Positions 1 to 8,794 of a DNA stretch of 64,000 bases are shown in pieces (within the stretch, counting starts at the first letter, position 1; each line of letters starts with the position of its first letter). Source of the DNA: Nostoc sp. PCC 7107 (GTDB lineage Bacteria; Cyanobacteriota; Cyanobacteriia; Cyanobacteriales; Nostocaceae); contig NC_019676.1 in the NCBI RefSeq assembly GCF_000316625.1, positions 4,296,501 to 4,360,500 on the forward strand, read 5' to 3'. Made by a program: the position numbers and the translations under genes. The notes under the pieces were generated by a model. The model had not been told where the DNA came from. It ran no database searches and was given only the letters and a program-made list of their open reading frames with translations.

Positions 1-1
1 T

Positions 2-610
2 GGCTGTATTAAATTAGTTGCTGGTAAAAGACCAAGACCTATTGCGTATTATGCCAGCAGTAGCGAGAGACTAGCCTTTGATGTACAAACCCTTTTGTTA
101 AGGCTTGGAATTAATGCCAAGCTCAAGATAATTCCTCAAATTGGCAAAGGTAGAAACCAATATCATGTGACCATTACTGGTAAGCCTGATCTTGAGTTAT
201 TTATTCAAAAAGTTAGAGCAGTAGGAGAATATAAGCTAGGTTCATTGCAACAAATTGCTCAACACTTGGAAAACTCAATTCATAACCCTAACAGAGATGT
301 CATTCCCAAAGATGTTTGGAAAACACTAGTTATACCCGCAATGCCAAGTGTTAGTTTAACCACAAGGCTATTACATTCTTCTTTAGGAACATCTTATTGT
401 GGCTCTACGCTTTACAAAGCGAATTTAAGTAGAGAAAGAGCATTAAAAGTAGCCAAGCTTGTTCAATCAAATGAACTTTTGTCCTTGGCTAATAGCGATG
501 TTTATTGGGATGAAATAGTTTCAATTGAATTGAGTGGAGAGGAAGAAGTTTTTGACCTAACTGTTCCTGGTTTACACAACTTTGTAGCCAATAATATTAT
601 TGTTCACAAC
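2..610 (+). other. C-terminal part of DnaB intein with LAGLIDADG-type endonuclease segment
   Basis: The window opens inside what looks like the second LAGLIDADG block (GCIKL, then YYASSSERLAFDVQTLLLRLGI), typical of dodecapeptide homing endonucleases embedded in inteins. The splicing block F reads VFDLTVPGLHNFVAN and block G reads NIIVHN. The penultimate His (605-607) and terminal Asn (608-610) are intact and the +1 residue is Ser, so the C-terminal splicing chemistry looks functional. Whether the endonuclease is active cannot be judged, because its first motif is upstream of the window. Confidence 0.9.
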
Positions 611-799
611 TCTATCGAACAAGACGCAGATTTAGTTATTATGCTATACCGCGATGAATATTATTCACCAGATACCCCTGATCGCGGCATTGCTGAAGTC
701 ATAGTAGCAAAGCACCGCAACGGCCCAACAGGCACAGTAAAACTATTATTCGACCCGCAATATACCAAGTTTAAAAATCTAGCAAGACCAAATTATTAA
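2..799 (+). CDS. dnaB: Replicative DNA helicase DnaB, 3' part, interrupted by an intein (5' end outside window)
   Basis: The reading frame is open from the first bases of the window, so the gene is partial. The last 62 residues are the DnaB C-terminus: SIEQDADLVIMLYRDEYY followed by the conserved VAKHRNGPTGTVKLLF. Everything before this is intein. DnaB is the hexameric 5'-3' helicase that opens the replication fork. The intein must splice out for function, joining the upstream extein to the Ser at 611-613. The insertion point, just before SIEQDAD, is the one used by known cyanobacterial DnaB inteins. The gene is convergent with the FKBP gene and a long hairpin separates them. Identification is firm; the ATPase core lies outside the window. 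Confidence 0.94.
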   Translation, partial: GCIKLVAGKRPRPIAYYASSSERLAFDVQTLLLRLGINAKLKIIPQIGKGRNQYHVTITGKPDLELFIQKVRAVGEYKLGSLQQIAQHLENSIHNPNRDVIPKDVWKTLVIPAMPSVSLTTRLLHSSLGTSYCGSTLYKANLSRERALKVAKLVQSNELLSLANSDVYWDEIVSIELSGEEEVFDLTVPGLHNFVANNIIVHNSIEQDADLVIMLYRDEYYSPDTPDRGIAEVIVAKHRNGPTGTVKLLFDPQYTKFKNLARPNY

Positions 800-800
800 A

Positions 801-851
801 GTGTGAAGTATGAAGTCTAAAATTTCAGACTTCATACTTCATACTTCACAC
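801..851. terminator. Long hairpin between convergent dnaB and FKBP genes
   Basis: GTGTGAAGTATGAAGTCT (801-818) pairs with its exact complement within 827-851; the right arm carries one additional heptamer copy (ATACTTC). The stem could terminate transcription from both sides. The same GAAGTATGAAGTCTGAAA sequence recurs near 10771-10795, and TTCATACTTCATA near 18500, so it also belongs to a dispersed short-tandem-repeat family. Confidence 0.6.
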
Positions 852-852
852 T

Positions 853-1374
853 TTATTTAACATCAAGCAATTCCACATCAAAAATTAGGGTAGCGTTAGG
901 TGGAATTACGCCACCAGCGCCACGGGAACCATAGCCTAAATCTGCGGGGATAATCAACTCACGCTGACCCCCAACCTTCATTGTGCTGAGTCCTTCGTCC
1001 CAACCTTTGATCACTTGTCCTACGCCGATTTGAAAGCTAAAAGGACGGCCGCGATCGCGGGAACTATCAAACTGAGTACCATCTTCTAAAGTGCCAGTGT
1101 AGTGAACTACAACTGTTTGGCCAGACTGAGGAGTTGTCCCTGTTCCCTCTTTGATTTCAACGTATTTTAGCCCAGAGGAAGTAGTGACAACATTTTTATC
1201 AGACATAGTGTTGTTCGCTATTAGAGTATCGTTTTTTGTAATGGTAGTGGGCGATGATTGCGATTGGGTCAAATTAGCAGCAATGGCAGTATCTTGTTTA
1301 TTGCCTAATTGCCCTAACACTAAAACCACAACACAAACCAGCATGACACCCACGCTGAGTAAAATTGCTTTCAA
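853..1374 (-). CDS. FKBP-type peptidyl-prolyl cis-trans isomerase, membrane-anchored or secreted
   Basis: This 173-residue protein has an N-terminal hydrophobic segment (about residues 5-22, [14 protein letters not shown]), which is a signal anchor or signal peptide. A low-complexity linker of about 45 residues follows, then a complete FKBP domain (about 65-173). Hallmarks are [18 protein letters not shown], the active-site stretch [11 protein letters not shown] and the closing [16 protein letters not shown]. FKBPs catalyse cis-trans isomerisation of X-Pro bonds and assist folding; this one would act in the periplasm or thylakoid lumen. It is a single gene followed by the 801-851 hairpin. The domain call is certain, the exact location is inferred. 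Confidence 0.92.
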   Translation of the reverse strand: MKAILLSVGVMLVCVVVLVLGQLGNKQDTAIAANLTQSQSSPTTITKNDTLIANNTMSDKNVVTTSSGLKYVEIKEGTGTTPQSGQTVVVHYTGTLEDGTQFDSSRDRGRPFSFQIGVGQVIKGWDEGLSTMKVGGQRELIIPADLGYGSRGAGGVIPPNATLIFDVELLDVK

Positions 1375-1453
1375 AATTATTCCTCCCTACTGAGGTCGTT
1401 TGGAAAAAGCAATACTAACAGAACACATTTAGTTTAAATCACAAAGGACAGAT

Positions 1454-1777
1454 TTAACGCCAAAGCTTATTTTCTAAATCACGAACTTGACGTTCCAAAC
1501 GGTCAATTCTTCCCCGTAGTTCATCAACCTCAGACTGACGCGCCACCCCTAAGTCCTGCATCATATTCCGCATTTGTCTTTGCATTTGGACATCCCAGTT
1601 TCCTTGCTCTGACTTTAACTGCTCTACAATATCATCCATTACCGCCTTAGCTTGCTCAGGATTTAGCTTGCCGTCTTTGACTAATTCATCACTGACTTCT
1701 CGCAACTTTTCTGCGACCAAAGACGTTGTACCAATTCCTACCATCATTAGCTGTTGCAACCAGTTGTTGCTATCCAT
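1454..1777 (-). CDS. Phasin-family / PHA-synthesis-regulator-like coiled-coil protein
   Basis: The 107-residue protein begins with a short hydrophobic stretch (LQQLMMVGIGTTSLVAEKL), continues with a charged helical region (VDDELVKDGKLNPEQAKAV-like) and ends in a leucine/charged heptad coiled coil (ELRGRIDRLERQVRDLENKLW). This arrangement matches the small phasin-like proteins annotated as polyhydroxyalkanoate synthesis regulators in cyanobacteria. No catalytic motif is visible. A role as a granule-surface or scaffold protein is a family-level inference. No PHA synthase gene is nearby, so context gives no support. Confidence 0.6.
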   Translation of the reverse strand: MDSNNWLQQLMMVGIGTTSLVAEKLREVSDELVKDGKLNPEQAKAVMDDIVEQLKSEQGNWDVQMQRQMRNMMQDLGVARQSEVDELRGRIDRLERQVRDLENKLWR

Positions 1778-1906
1778 ACGTCCTTCCTGTTATTTATTTC
1801 AAACCAGCCTCCTTGCTCTTGAGTGTATGCAATCAAGCTATGCTGGAAGCGGAGTTAATTCTAGCCTACATCTCTATTTTGGCAAATTAGCAAACAGAAG
1901 GAATGA

Positions 1907-2221
1907 ATGAGTGTGGTTATAGAACTGCTGAAATTTCAGGTTGACCCAAATCGGCGAGAAAGTTTTATCCAACAAGATGCAGAAATTTGGACAACAGCCT
2001 TAGCTAAGTATCCCGGTTTCCTCAGTAAAGAAGTCTGGATTAACCCACACAATCTTTCAGAAGTCACTTTTATTATTCGTTGGGCAACAAGAGAACAGTG
2101 GAAAGCTATTTTTGAAGCAGATTTAGCAGTTATTGATAGTAAATTTGCTCAGGCATTAGGAGATACTTATCAGCTAATAGAGTCAGCCGAATATCAAGTA
2201 AGAAAATTTCCTCATACGTGA
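1907..2221 (+). CDS. TIGR03792-type small protein (antibiotic-monooxygenase-like ferredoxin fold)
   Basis: The 104-residue protein starts at an ATG preceded by AGAAGGA, a good ribosome-binding site. It has the pattern of a dimeric alpha/beta-barrel protein: VIELLKFQVDPNRRESFIQQD, then a central YPGFLSKEVWINP and VTFIIRWATREQWKAI. This resembles the cyanobacterial TIGR03792 family. The function of that family is not known. The gene stands alone between oppositely oriented genes. Confidence 0.65.
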   Translation: MSVVIELLKFQVDPNRRESFIQQDAEIWTTALAKYPGFLSKEVWINPHNLSEVTFIIRWATREQWKAIFEADLAVIDSKFAQALGDTYQLIESAEYQVRKFPHT

Positions 2222-2260
2222 ATTTTTTCAGTCGGCAAATTGTTAATTAACTGTCGCTTG

Positions 2261-2920
2261 TTATTTAGTTACGCCTATTGTATCGGCTTCCGGTAAAGCT
2301 GGACGGACACACAAATAAATTAACGGGCCAAATAATGGAATCAGACTGATTAACCAAAATAGTTGTGGATTTTTCCAGCCTCGACGTGCCATATCATCTC
2401 TTAGTAACACCGGGAATAATAAACTCAGGAGGCAAAAATCTAAACTCATCACATGGATAAAGCGGCTAGTTTGCCACTGTTGGATAAAATCTTGCCAATC
2501 TCCACCTCGTACACCATAAGCAACTAGTATGCTGGCAATTACTGTGAGGATAATACCAGTCACGCGGGAATCCAGAAACTTGATGAAAATACTCTTTTTG
2601 CCAACAAATTCTTGATTTGGTGTGCGGAGAAATAAATAAGGCAACAAAGCAAACGCACCGACACCAAAAGAACCTGTCGCAAATGGCCAAGCGGGAATTT
2701 TTTGATTTCTCCCGTCAGTAAATGCTAATGCGCTGTAAGCGAGAGGCCAAACCCCCATGAGATTAAATAACGAAATAATTAGCGGATTAATCTCTTGCCA
2801 TTGTCCAATAGACAGTTTCTTGATTAACTCAAATGTATCTGGTTGATCTGGTGGTGCGAGGAAAAAAGCATAAACCACAAATACCACCCAAAGGGAAAAC
2901 AGAGATACTTGCCTCAACAT
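2261..2920 (-). CDS. Conserved cyanobacterial/plastid-type multi-pass membrane protein
   Basis: The 219-residue protein has about six hydrophobic segments: residues 5-20, 45-65, 78-95, 115-135, 155-172 and 185-205. Short loops contain conserved-looking features such as PDQPDTFELIKKLS and LRDDMARRGWKNP. This organisation is like the DUF2834-type proteins shared by cyanobacteria and chloroplasts. No enzymatic motif is seen. It lies 21 bp downstream of the 2942-3622 gene on the same strand, so the two are probably co-transcribed. Confidence 0.6.
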   Translation of the reverse strand: MLRQVSLFSLWVVFVVYAFFLAPPDQPDTFELIKKLSIGQWQEINPLIISLFNLMGVWPLAYSALAFTDGRNQKIPAWPFATGSFGVGAFALLPYLFLRTPNQEFVGKKSIFIKFLDSRVTGIILTVIASILVAYGVRGGDWQDFIQQWQTSRFIHVMSLDFCLLSLLFPVLLRDDMARRGWKNPQLFWLISLIPLFGPLIYLCVRPALPEADTIGVTK

Positions 2921-2941
2921 AAACTTAAAAATAAGCTTATT

Positions 2942-3622
2942 TTAACATTTTAGAGTTCGTAATAGTTTCTCTGCCTTACTTATAGTCTGTCTACGTTTGT
3001 AGTGATAATAAGAAGATTCTTTAATTTTAACAATAATTATTTCTAGATAATGACGTGCAGTTTCTATATCTCCTTGCTGAGAGAGAATTTGAGCCAAGGT
3101 TATATAAGCTTGTGGATGATTCCAATGTTGGATGTGGTTCTCTAAATGCTGTTTAGCTGCTGTAAATTCTTCTAATGCAAACAATATTTCGCCATAAATT
3201 AAAGAAGCATCACCATATTGATAATCTGGATCTATTTTTAATAGACTTTGTAAATACTGTTTAGCAGAAGCATATTGTTGATTTTTAATGTCAATAAATA
3301 CTTCATTCCAAAGCGTTTGCAGATTATCGGCGGCTTCTGCTTGATCAAAACTTCCAAAATCATCAATATGAATTTCCCTAATACTTCTTACTTGTGATTC
3401 TGCTGTCCATATTTTATGGCTATGTGTACAGTGACTTGAATAATTAGGAAGTGGGATATTTTTTCGTGCTATCCAGCGCGTGGAAAAGTAAGCGATCGCA
3501 CCCGGAAAGTTCACAACAATCAAAATCCATAGCCATAATCGCTTTTCTGGTTCGTTGCGAATACAGTCATAAACCATGAATAACCAAAATCCGGTCATTA
3601 ATAATCCTACAGCTTTGATCAT
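2942..3622 (-). CDS. Membrane-anchored TPR protein with PLD-nuclease-N-like N-terminus
   Basis: The first 55 residues form two membrane segments separated by a short charged loop (YDCIRNEPEKRLWLW), as in the phospholipase-D-nuclease N-terminal (PLDc_N) domain that sits alone on many bacterial membrane proteins. From about residue 100, TPR-like helical repeats follow (LLKIDPDYQYGDASLIYGEI, then FTAAKQHLENHI and ITLAQILSQQGDIETARHYL). TPRs are protein-binding scaffolds. The partner is unknown. It probably forms an operon with the membrane protein gene immediately downstream. Confidence 0.6.
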   Translation of the reverse strand: MIKAVGLLMTGFWLFMVYDCIRNEPEKRLWLWILIVVNFPGAIAYFSTRWIARKNIPLPNYSSHCTHSHKIWTAESQVRSIREIHIDDFGSFDQAEAADNLQTLWNEVFIDIKNQQYASAKQYLQSLLKIDPDYQYGDASLIYGEILFALEEFTAAKQHLENHIQHWNHPQAYITLAQILSQQGDIETARHYLEIIIVKIKESSYYHYKRRQTISKAEKLLRTLKC

Positions 3623-3788
3623 TGACTGAATTCCCAGCCGAGCTTAATGTTTAATTCCTTCTCAGAAAATACGTTTCACTTTTTGGGATGATACTCTGTA
3701 ATTTATGTAAAGCAGAAACGTATGATCTAGGAAATTCCATTAAAACCTAGATAAAGCTAAATCATCAAGGGTGATTACATATACAAAT

Positions 3789-3808
3789 TTAGTAAGTATT
3801 CTTACTAA
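3789..3808. terminator. Short perfect hairpin downstream of hrcA
   Basis: TTAGTAAG and CTTACTAA form an 8-bp stem with a TATT loop, 9 bp beyond the hrcA stop. There is no clear U-tract on the hrcA strand, so terminator function is uncertain. Confidence 0.35.
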
Positions 3809-3816
3809 AAAAGCTG

Positions 3817-4914
3817 TTAGCTAAAAGCTTCTGAGAGATAATCGGCTGCGGCTGTGACAACTGCGATCGCACTTTCGTAATCTAGGCGTGTTGGCCCTAA
3901 AACCCCTACGCTACCTATAGGTACGGAACCTCGACGATAGGTAGAAGAAATTAAACTACAAGTACGTATCGGCTCTAGTGGATTTTCCGCACCAATTCGC
4001 ACCGTCACTCTAGATTTACTGGTGTCTTCTATTTCCGGTTCATCACAGATTAATTGCCATAGTTTATCTTGTTCTTCTTCTAACAATTGCATGATTGTTT
4101 TGACTTGCTGCAATTGAGAAAATTCGGGTTGACGCAGAACTTCTGCTACACCCCGCACCATAATTTGTGTAGTATTTGGTGTTTGAGTGCGACGACTTAA
4201 TTCCGCAATTGCACTTTTCAAAAATTCTCCATAACGTTGAAATTCTTGATCTAATTGACTCCAGTCTAGGTTAGCTATTTCTAATAAACTCCGCCCTCGT
4301 AGCTGGCTATTTAAAAAGTTAGAAACAATCTGCAACCCACGATCTATTACTTCGGAATCAACTTGAGAATCTTCTTTTACAGGGGGCAAATCCATCACTT
4401 TAGAATGAGTTTCATAGCCATCTGTGACTAGAATTAGCATGATTCTACCAGCTTCAATTTGCAGTAATTGCAAATGCCTGACTAAGGCCGTCGAAGTTTG
4501 TGGCATAGTAATCAAGCTAATACAACCACTCAATGTAGCCAAAATCTGCGCGGCTCCGTGGATGAGAGCTTCTAAACTCCAATCTTCCCATTGCAGCCGT
4601 TGTTGGAGTGACAGTTCTACTTCTTTGGCTAAAGTTTCTGTTCGTGTAGTGTCTCGCAGAGAAGGTGCAATTAACTGGTCAACATAGATGCGATAACCTG
4701 AGTCAGAAGGGATTCTTCCGGCTGATGTGTGTGGTTGATAAAGTAACCCAGATTTTTCTAATACACCCATCACATTCCTAATGGTGGCCGAGCTAACGCC
4801 TAGGTCATATTCTTCAACTAAAACCTTTGATCCAACAGGTTCTGCTGTAGCAATGTAGTGACGTACTGTTGCCCAAAGTATGTGCTGTTGTCGATTTGTC
4901 AACTGGACTTCCAT
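3817..4914 (-). CDS. hrcA: Heat-inducible transcription repressor HrcA
   Basis: This 365-residue protein is full length for HrcA. The N-terminal winged helix contains [17 protein letters not shown], then [23 protein letters not shown] and the wing [23 protein letters not shown]. The C-terminal GAF-like dimerisation region ends with [17 protein letters not shown]. HrcA binds CIRCE elements (TTAGCACTC-N9-GAGTGCTAA) and represses groESL and related chaperone genes; GroE activity keeps it folded. No CIRCE sequence was found in the upstream region here, so its targets lie elsewhere. It is preceded by a 359-bp AT-rich gap and appears monocistronic. Confidence 0.95.
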   Translation of the reverse strand: MEVQLTNRQQHILWATVRHYIATAEPVGSKVLVEEYDLGVSSATIRNVMGVLEKSGLLYQPHTSAGRIPSDSGYRIYVDQLIAPSLRDTTRTETLAKEVELSLQQRLQWEDWSLEALIHGAAQILATLSGCISLITMPQTSTALVRHLQLLQIEAGRIMLILVTDGYETHSKVMDLPPVKEDSQVDSEVIDRGLQIVSNFLNSQLRGRSLLEIANLDWSQLDQEFQRYGEFLKSAIAELSRRTQTPNTTQIMVRGVAEVLRQPEFSQLQQVKTIMQLLEEEQDKLWQLICDEPEIEDTSKSRVTVRIGAENPLEPIRTCSLISSTYRRGSVPIGSVGVLGPTRLDYESAIAVVTAAADYLSEAFS

Positions 4915-5273
4915 AAGGTATTTACTACTGAAAGCAAATTTAAGCGAAATTTGAAATTTTTTTTAGCTAATGCAAAAAAAGACTAAATATTAATTAATTA
5001 AGATAGCAAAATGTTTATTTCTATTATAGTTACTTATAGCAACATTCTTAGATTGCTAATTCTGAACCAATAAATATTTCCCAGCAAAAGTTTTTTAACG
5101 ATTTAAAATTTTTTAAATATTAAGTATCTTCCCACAAATTACACGAATAAGCTGTATTGTTAGATACTTATTTTTCTCACTCTTTAAGATAAATGTCGTC
5201 AGGGTAAATGCTGATTGTGTAATCGTGTGGGAATAGAGGTGCAAGGAATAATAACTATTGACCAATGATCCTT
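4915..5273. other. Gene-free AT-rich stretch upstream of hrcA
   Basis: No reading frame, tRNA or clear terminator was seen here. The DNA is very AT-rich with A/T runs (TTTTTTTT near 4957, AAAAAAA near 4975) and presumably carries the hrcA promoter and the 3' end of the rhodanese transcript. No CIRCE inverted repeat was found. Confidence 0.5.
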
Positions 5274-5660
5274 CTAATATTGCGGAATTGTTGGGTCAAC
5301 TAGTTGGGAATAGGCAGCAATACCACCTGAAATATTTTTAACATTTGTAAATCCTTGAGCCACTAACCACTGACACATCTGAGCAGAACGAATACCATGA
5401 TGGCAAAGTACCAGCGTTTCCGCTTCAGGATTCAACATAGCGAAAATTTTTTGGTTCCAGTCGGTGAACTCACTCAAGGGTAAGTTAATAAAGTTTTCAA
5501 TACTAGCGATCGCTGATTCTTGGGGTTCACGCACATCTACGAACTGAATATTTGCATCACCAGCAGCTAAACGTTCTGCTAATTCCTCAACACTAATCTG
5601 AGTCATGGGTTGATCAAAGGATTTATCTGTCATGAAGTTTTTGTAAACGATCCTATACAT
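5274..5660 (-). CDS. Rhodanese-like sulfurtransferase domain protein
   Basis: The single rhodanese domain contains ISVEELAERLAAG, then the strand FVDVREPQESAIASI and the active-site loop LCHHGIRSAQM with a catalytic Cys. It ends NISGGIAAYSQLVDP. These are the standard features of GlpE-like single-domain rhodaneses, which transfer sulfane sulfur through a Cys persulfide. The start is ambiguous: ATG at 5660 or ATG at 5633 (MTDKSFDQP); neither has a strong ribosome-binding site. Substrate unknown. Confidence 0.88.
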   Translation of the reverse strand: MYRIVYKNFMTDKSFDQPMTQISVEELAERLAAGDANIQFVDVREPQESAIASIENFINLPLSEFTDWNQKIFAMLNPEAETLVLCHHGIRSAQMCQWLVAQGFTNVKNISGGIAAYSQLVDPTIPQY

Positions 5661-5710
5661 TTATGTTGACAGAAAACCTTTCCCTTCGCATGAGCATCCA
5701 TTCTCATACA

Positions 5711-5741
5711 ATTTTGGATTTTGGATTTTAGATTGAGGATT
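5711..5741. repeat. Short tandem heptamer-like repeat (GATTTTG/GATTTTA)
   Basis: ATTTTGGATTTTGGATTTTAG is a degenerate tandem of 7-8-bp units. A second cluster of the same motif is at 44339-44371. Such short tandem repeats are characteristic of intergenic DNA in filamentous cyanobacteria. Confidence 0.6.
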
Positions 5742-5845
5742 ACTTGCTGTGTCTGCTCTCTGCCAATTCATCTTTCCTAATGAGTTTGTAATTGGTATCA
5801 CCAATTCTGGTTAAATGGCTGTGAAACTGATTATTTAATAGATTT

Positions 5846-7480
5846 ATGGTGAATCGGCAAAGCTCATTTTTTGGTTTGATAGCGGCTGGTGCGATCGCAC
5901 TGATATTGATTGCGATCGCCGCTTTTTGGTTCTTGACCAAAAGTCCCGTGAACCTAGTCGCCTCTACCTCCCAGCCTGGTGCAGCTATTTTCGTGTCTAA
6001 ACTATCTCCGGTGATGGTATCTTTACTCACCAATCCCGACCGATTGCAAGCCTTAGAACGAAACGGGGAAATTTCTCAAATTAAAACTAGTTTATTGGCT
6101 AAGAGTGGTATTGATTATCAAAAAGATATTCAGCCTTGGCTAGATAACGAAATTACCCTAGCCGTCACCACCACAGATATCGACCGAGATTCCGTCAACG
6201 GACAGCAGCCAGGATATCTCATGGCTGTAGCTACCAATAAACAAGACAAAAGCCGCGAGTTTGTCGAGTTGCTATTTTCTAAGCGGGTATTAGCTGGTGC
6301 TAACTTAGATACCGAAGAATATCAAGGGGTGAAGGTGCTTTATGATAGCCAACTTGCAGCAGCGGTGGTTGGTGATGGCTTTGTGTTATTCGCCAACGAT
6401 CCTAGTGTGGTAAAAGATGCAATTAACAACGTCCAAGCGCCAGACCTCAATTTAACTAGTTCTCCCCAATATCAAAAAGCCACCCAGCAATTACCTACAG
6501 CTTCCTTAGCTGTGGCTTTCTTGAATTTTCCTATCATTGCCCAATGGCAAGGTTTAGAATTACCAGAACCAACCTACGACAGTGAAATTATTTCTCTAGG
6601 CTTGAATTCCAAAGGTTTATTAGCAGAAACCAGCTTTTTATCTGGGTTGGAACTCACACCGCCATCATCACCATTAGCAAAACCAGTAGGCGCGTTGAAA
6701 TATATCCCAGCATCGGCGGGTTTGGCAATTTCCGGCGCAAATTTAAGCAACTTGGGTGATAGCGATTTAGCAAAATTCTGGACACAAATGAAAATCGCCA
6801 TTTCTGGTTCAGGAACAGATGTGATTTCTAGATTGGTACAACCATTAACCGAGGTACGAAAAACCTGGGGAATTAACTTTAGTCAAGATATTTTTAGCTG
6901 GGTGAAAGGAGAATATGCGATCGCACTGTTACCGCGTACAGGACAAATTCTCCCCGATTGGGTTTTTGTGGTGGAGAAAGTAGAGAGTGTTCCAGAAGGG
7001 ATTGCGAAATTAGATGCGATCGCTTCCTCAAGTGGACTTAGTAGTAGTAACTTGAGTTTAGATAAACAGAAAATTTCCGCTTGGACGCAGTTAACCGCTA
7101 AACAAACACCAGCCAAAGACCGACCATTATTCACCATTGAAGCCCAAGCCCAAGGGATACACACCACCCTAGACAATTACGAAATTTTTACCTCCGATTT
7201 GGCAACAATGGACGAAGTTCTCACCAATCAAGAGAAATCTTTAATAGGTGATCGCAATTTCCAAAATAGTGTCGCAGCAATTCCCCAACCAAACCAAGGA
7301 TATGTATACATTGATTGGGCAAAAAGTCAAAGAATTTTAGAAAGACAAATCCCAGTTCTCAAACTCATAGAAGTATTAGGAAAACCATTTTTTAACAGTT
7401 TGCGATCGCTCACAATTAGTAGTTACGGTAGCGAAACCAACGCACTTAAAGGTGGTGTTTTCTTACAATTGCAAGAGTAA
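5846..7480 (+). CDS. DUF3352 family membrane-anchored protein
   Basis: The 544-residue protein has one N-terminal transmembrane helix (residues 8-30, FFGLIAAGAIALILIAIAAF) and a large extracytoplasmic part. Family-like features include QPGAAIFVSKLSPVMVSLL near the start, DYQKDIQPWLDNEITLAV, and the C-terminal QGYVYIDWAKSQRILERQ. These match the cyanobacterial DUF3352 family, whose function is unknown. The start at 5846 is ATG-GTG. No operon partner is evident. Confidence 0.8.
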   Translation: MVNRQSSFFGLIAAGAIALILIAIAAFWFLTKSPVNLVASTSQPGAAIFVSKLSPVMVSLLTNPDRLQALERNGEISQIKTSLLAKSGIDYQKDIQPWLDNEITLAVTTTDIDRDSVNGQQPGYLMAVATNKQDKSREFVELLFSKRVLAGANLDTEEYQGVKVLYDSQLAAAVVGDGFVLFANDPSVVKDAINNVQAPDLNLTSSPQYQKATQQLPTASLAVAFLNFPIIAQWQGLELPEPTYDSEIISLGLNSKGLLAETSFLSGLELTPPSSPLAKPVGALKYIPASAGLAISGANLSNLGDSDLAKFWTQMKIAISGSGTDVISRLVQPLTEVRKTWGINFSQDIFSWVKGEYAIALLPRTGQILPDWVFVVEKVESVPEGIAKLDAIASSSGLSSSNLSLDKQKISAWTQLTAKQTPAKDRPLFTIEAQAQGIHTTLDNYEIFTSDLATMDEVLTNQEKSLIGDRNFQNSVAAIPQPNQGYVYIDWAKSQRILERQIPVLKLIEVLGKPFFNSLRSLTISSYGSETNALKGGVFLQLQE

Positions 7481-7599
7481 GAAAAAGTATGAAGTGTGTC
7501 ACATCCGAATGTGGCACAGACGAGTCAAATTATTCAGGAATGAATTAATTACAATATGTATATATAACTACATTTAGTCAAGCCTGTTGGAGGGCTACT

Positions 7600-8091
7600 A
7601 TGAAAGACTGTCGCCCCCGACTTTATAAGCGAATCGGCTGGGTGTTAGCTATCCTAGCCGCTGTAACTGCTGCACCAGCGATCGCCGAAACAGCAAATTT
7701 TGGTAAATTCAGTCTGCTACCGGGATTTGAACCTGCCCAAGGTAAATTTTCGGGTTATACTGGTGGCTCTTTCTCATTACCTGCCATTAGTAACCGCGAT
7801 CGCGATAAAAAAGCCTGTCTTGGTTTTGCAGACCCCAAACCAGATTACACAATGGTTTTAGAAAAAGACTTTGACCAACTAACAATATTGGTGAATACAG
7901 GTAATACCGATACAACTTTACTGATCAAAGGGCCAAACGATGACACAATTCGTTGCGGCGATGACACGGGTAGAAGTAAAGATGCTAGTATTAGCGATCG
8001 CAACTGGAAAAAAGGTATTTATCAGATTTGGGTCGGTACATTTAACTCTGATGCCAAGCATAAGTATACTTTGACAGTTCAGCAAAAATAA
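7600..8091 (+). CDS. Secreted PPC-like beta-sandwich protein
   Basis: The 163-residue protein starts at an ATG preceded by GGAGGG. It has a clear signal peptide (hydrophobic IGWVLAILAAVTAAPAIAE, cleavage probably after AIA). The mature part has LPAISNRDRDKKACLGFADPKPDYTMVL, then FDQLTILVNTGNTDTTLLI, a loop DDTIRCGDDTGRS and the closing YQIWVGTFNSDAKHKYTL. That pattern resembles bacterial pre-peptidase C-terminal-like domains. Two Cys residues (in KACLGF and IRCGDD) could form a disulfide. Its position 108 bp before the CIS genes is suggestive, but no functional link can be shown. Confidence 0.6.
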   Translation: MKDCRPRLYKRIGWVLAILAAVTAAPAIAETANFGKFSLLPGFEPAQGKFSGYTGGSFSLPAISNRDRDKKACLGFADPKPDYTMVLEKDFDQLTILVNTGNTDTTLLIKGPNDDTIRCGDDTGRSKDASISDRNWKKGIYQIWVGTFNSDAKHKYTLTVQQK

Positions 8092-8122
8092 TAGGGAACG
8101 GGGCTACTAAGACAAAAGTAAT

Positions 8123-8159
8123 AAAGTAAAAAGGTAGAAGATTAGTTCCTTTTTACTTT
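8123..8159 (+). terminator. Hairpin between the secreted-protein gene and the CIS cluster
   Basis: AAAGTAAAAAGG (8123-8134) pairs with CCTTTTTACTTT (8148-8159), followed by a T-rich tract. It could end the upstream transcript; it also contains the TTTTTAC heptamer seen upstream of other CIS genes. Confidence 0.45.
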
Positions 8160-8199
8160 TGCCTTTTTATTTTTCACTTTATCAATTCCATCCCCAACT

Positions 8200-8721
8200 A
8201 TGACCACTCGTTTAGTAAAAGCAAAACTTATAGCCACAGAACAAGCCGCGCCAGATATCGAGTTCATGTTTAACCCTAGTCAGTTAGACTTCTCACAGCA
8301 AATTAACTTGACTAAAAGCAGCGGTGCGCGTACCGGAAGAGGTTTACCAAAAGTTAGTTTTGCTTACCCTGAACCATGCAGACTCAGTATTAGTAACATC
8401 ATATTTGACACCTACGAAAGCGGTACTAGCGTCCTCACGCACCTGAAAAAATTTGAAAAAGCCGTTAACTTTGCTGAAGCTGGCGCAGGTAAAGAAAAAC
8501 GTCCACCAGTCTATATATTTACCTGGGGCGACCAGCAATATTTACGCTGTTTTGTCCAATCTCTCAACTACAGCCTCACCCTGTTTCTACCTGACGGTAC
8601 ACCAGTCCGCGCCAAAGTTAACCTCTCCTTAGAAGAAGTTGATGAATCAATTTCTCAACCGGGTATGGGTACATCTAGCAGTGTAGATCGCAGTGGTGAC
8701 AGCAGATCTAGTCGGAGTTAA
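8200..8721 (+). CDS. cis7: CIS tube/adaptor protein (Cis7-like), without visible LysM domain
   Basis: The 173-residue protein contains the CIS-tube N-terminal pattern: KAKLIATEQAAPDIEFMFNP, then SQLDFSQQINLTKSSGA, ISNIIFDTYESGTSVLTHLKKF and RPPVYIFTWG. In phage-like injection systems this protein (Afp7/Pvc7 type, T4 gp53-like) sits between inner tube and spike/baseplate. Homologues usually carry a C-terminal LysM segment; here the last 25 residues are Ser/Arg-rich (VDRSGDSRSSRS) instead. It is the first gene of the CIS cluster in this window and precedes the spike gene by 73 bp. The symbol follows the general CIS nomenclature. Confidence 0.85.
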   Translation: MTTRLVKAKLIATEQAAPDIEFMFNPSQLDFSQQINLTKSSGARTGRGLPKVSFAYPEPCRLSISNIIFDTYESGTSVLTHLKKFEKAVNFAEAGAGKEKRPPVYIFTWGDQQYLRCFVQSLNYSLTLFLPDGTPVRAKVNLSLEEVDESISQPGMGTSSSVDRSGDSRSSRS

Positions 8722-8794
8722 TTCGACCTTTGGGGAATAGCCCGTAATGCACTATCTTCCTTAGACTATTGGCAATCACCTCTTGCCTACACGT

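Noticed and set aside
4915-5273. CIRCE element for HrcA autoregulation
   Set aside because: No TTAGCACTC-N9-GAGTGCTAA-like sequence could be found upstream of hrcA.
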